From Atrichornis clamosus (Eukaryota; Chordata; Aves; Passeriformes; Menuridae), in contig WBMZ01002654.1 in NCBI GenBank assembly GCA_013400975.1, forward strand, positions 62,001-126,000: a DNA stretch of 64,000 bases. Reading direction: 5' to 3'. The position numbers and the translations under genes are program-made. Below are positions 62,200 through 64,000 of this stretch, piece after piece. Numbering within the stretch: position 1 is the stretch's first letter; each line of letters begins with the position of its first letter. The notes below the pieces were generated by a model, which saw only the letters and a list, made by a program, of their open reading frames with translations, did no database searches and had not been told where the DNA came from.

Positions 62200-64000
62200 C
62201 CAGGAATAGATTTTGCTAATGTAAGACTCTTTTCTTCTTCATGTACTTTGAGAAAGACAAGAGAGAACTTCTGATTTTTGCATCCTCATTGCTACCGTGT
62301 GTCACATCATCAAGATATCGTAGGATACCAATTGGTATTTTCATGAATAAGGAATATGAGGCTGCTCTCCAGTTTTGTGAGAGCGACATGAATATAGCAT
62401 GATTGAGTTGCTGCTCTCTCCTCATCCTCTCTGTGCCTGGCTACATACCAGAGATAGTGAACATGCAGATCACTGGTTGTTCAATATGCTGAGCAGGATC
62501 AGTTCAGATAACTGCATATCATCACAATTGCTGGCAATGGTGCTAATTCTGTCCATTTTTCACAACACCAGGGTGAAAGAATACACTGGAAGTTACAGCT
62601 ATGCAGTGTCTTTTTGAGTTGTAATTCATTGTCCTTTGCAGCAAATCCTGTAGAGAGAACAGTGCCAGGCCTTGGCGACTTGTTTGACAAAGTGCATAAT
62701 GTCCAAGATGCTTCATATTCAATATAGCTCTTCCCACCTGTTTGTGGAAGGTATGTAGTCATAGTTTTGAAAGCTTTTAATTTTACCAGTGGTTCTGCCA
62801 GTCTCTCTTCTCCTTACCCAGTGAACCATAGCATTTATGTAATCATATTTCTACTCATCAGTTTGTATACCAGCCATCAGGTGATGGCCCTTTTACTTGG
62901 CTCAGTTTGTATGGTGTGTGAAACGGAGCCGTCTTGTTTGCTCTCAGAGTGCTACACAAATAGGCCACCACCACCTTTTCCCTGTTCACTCCCCATAGCC
63001 ATGGATGAGGCTGTTCTGCTTCAAGTGAGTGTAAACCAGTCACAAAGGAAACATCTCATGATGAACCTTCCTATCCTTGCTGAGGTCAGAGACACTAAGC
63101 CACTAAGGTGGCTGCAATGCTCTTTGTTCCTCAGTCTTGCAGGTCTGCTGAATGATAAATTTTGCTGGCACTGTGGAAATCACTGGTGTTACAAACTTCG
63201 GCTCTGTTATAGTTCCAGGACTTGTTGCTGTTCCTCCTAGATAAGTTGCCTCTTTTGTGCTTGCTGTAATGATCTGTGAAAATGTATCCACAACATTTTG
63301 GGATCAGTAGTGGGTAAAAAGGTCAAGGACCAGCTTTGAACCCATTCCATCCCCATAAGATGACTGCTTAGCAGGGCTTGTGGGAAGGTGTTGGTGATTA
63401 CTGCTGAAGGTGTACTAGATGTGGAAGCACAGGATCACCTGTTGTGTTTCTGCAAGTCCAGAAGAACCGACCTTAACCTCAAGTGAGGTGGTTAAGCTAG
63501 CATCCAACAGGTGAGCAGGGCTTTGGACAAAGGCATGCTTGCTGTTCCTTGGGAATCACTGTTCTGGTGCTCAGTCTCCAAGTAGGAAACATCTCCATGG
63601 AACTCAGCAAAGTGCTGCTGAACTGGCTGATACAGCTTTAGTCTGCCTCCCTGCCCCTTCCATCCCTGCCTCCAGTTCATTAACTGATTTGTTATGTTCC
63701 AGGGAAATATTACTTTGAAGGACCTCCCTGCCTCAGTTAAAGTGACTGCTGTTCAGATTGCTTCTAATACCTCCTCAACATTGTCATGTGATGGGGGAAA
63801 GAAAGTTCAACAGGGCAGTCGCCTTCCAATAGCAAGCGCCAATTTACTTTGCCACCTCCTACTAGATAATCTCTACTTTAACTGTAAGCCACTCGACAGT
63901 CAGATTGTCCTCTATGAAGTGTTTTGTAGAAGACAGATGCTTCTGATCTGGGGTTTGCTGGCTGCCCACTGGGGAACAGGGTTTGAGTTGCAGCTTTAGA
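62200..64000. other. Unassigned tract with interrupted coding-like frames on both strands
   Basis: Many long open frames overlap here. On the minus strand, 63103-63291 reads a Ser/Thr/Val-rich segment including FSQIITASTKEATYLGGTA and PKFVTPVISTVPAKFIIQQ, and 62499-62762 is a further open stretch. On the plus strand, 62767-63240 is open for 157 codons, and 63694 onward reads GNITLKDLPASVKVTAVQIA. None has an intact start-to-stop structure with splice sites, and I do not recognise a protein family. Composition is less AT-rich than the adjoining intron. Possibilities are a degraded processed pseudogene (even one with an internal inversion), an old transposon, or chance. No function is claimed. 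Confidence 0.3.

Larger units (their letters stand above)
58697..64000 (+). other. TRHDE: TRHDE intron, 5' part, runs off the window
   Basis: It begins with donor gtaaaa and has no further TRHDE exon before the end. It contains the third family-A solo LTR (61059-61934) and, from about 62.2 kb, a tract with coding-like but interrupted frames on both strands. The part 58.7-61.0 kb shows nothing recognisable. Confidence 0.8.

Noticed and set aside
1..64000. rRNA, tRNA, CRISPR arrays, operons or other prokaryote-like systems
   Set aside because: None seen. The window is vertebrate intron with a few exons; no regularly spaced direct repeats and no dense gene clusters are present.

Overview
The window is vertebrate nuclear DNA, most likely from a bird. 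It is AT-rich, almost entirely intronic, and contains CR1-type LINE fragments and endogenous-retrovirus LTR families that I recognise from avian (probably neoavian) genomes. The only protein-coding gene I can support is an internal part of TRHDE on the + strand. TRHDE is thyrotropin-releasing-hormone degrading ectoenzyme (pyroglutamyl-peptidase II), an M1-family zinc metallopeptidase of the plasma membrane. Five exons were found by reading translated frames between splice signals: 2314-2451, 18483-18548, 37180-37245, 38890-39077 and 58608-58696. All five have AG acceptors and GT donors, their phases fit, and they join into 182 uninterrupted codons plus one base. They run from the catalytic-domain segment with the conserved active-site tyrosine into the beta-sandwich domain. 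The upstream zinc-site exons and downstream helical-domain exons lie outside the window.

Layout: 1-2313 is the end of an upstream intron. Then come introns of 16.0, 18.6, 1.6 and 19.5 kb, and 58697-64000 starts a further intron. Most intronic sequence shows no recognisable feature. What can be recognised is retroelement debris: a 1.3-kb CR1 piece on the minus strand (20.7-22.0 kb) cut inside the reverse-transcriptase domain, a CR1 3' portion on the plus strand (33.6-34.0 kb), an older LINE reverse-transcriptase remnant (11.5-11.7 kb), and several short MIR/CORE-SINE-like relics. There are also three solo LTRs of one family (35357-36322, 40448-41265, 61059-61934), each with TG...CA ends and 5-bp target duplications, and one LTR of a second family (50536-51110). 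All four LTRs appear to point antisense to TRHDE.

The last 1.8 kb (about 62.2-64.0 kb) has coding-like frames on both strands that I could not assign; a degraded retrocopy is possible. I found no rRNA, tRNA, CRISPR array, operon or prokaryote-like feature, and no convincing novel system. The findings mainly concern TRHDE splicing structure and the retroelement load of its introns.
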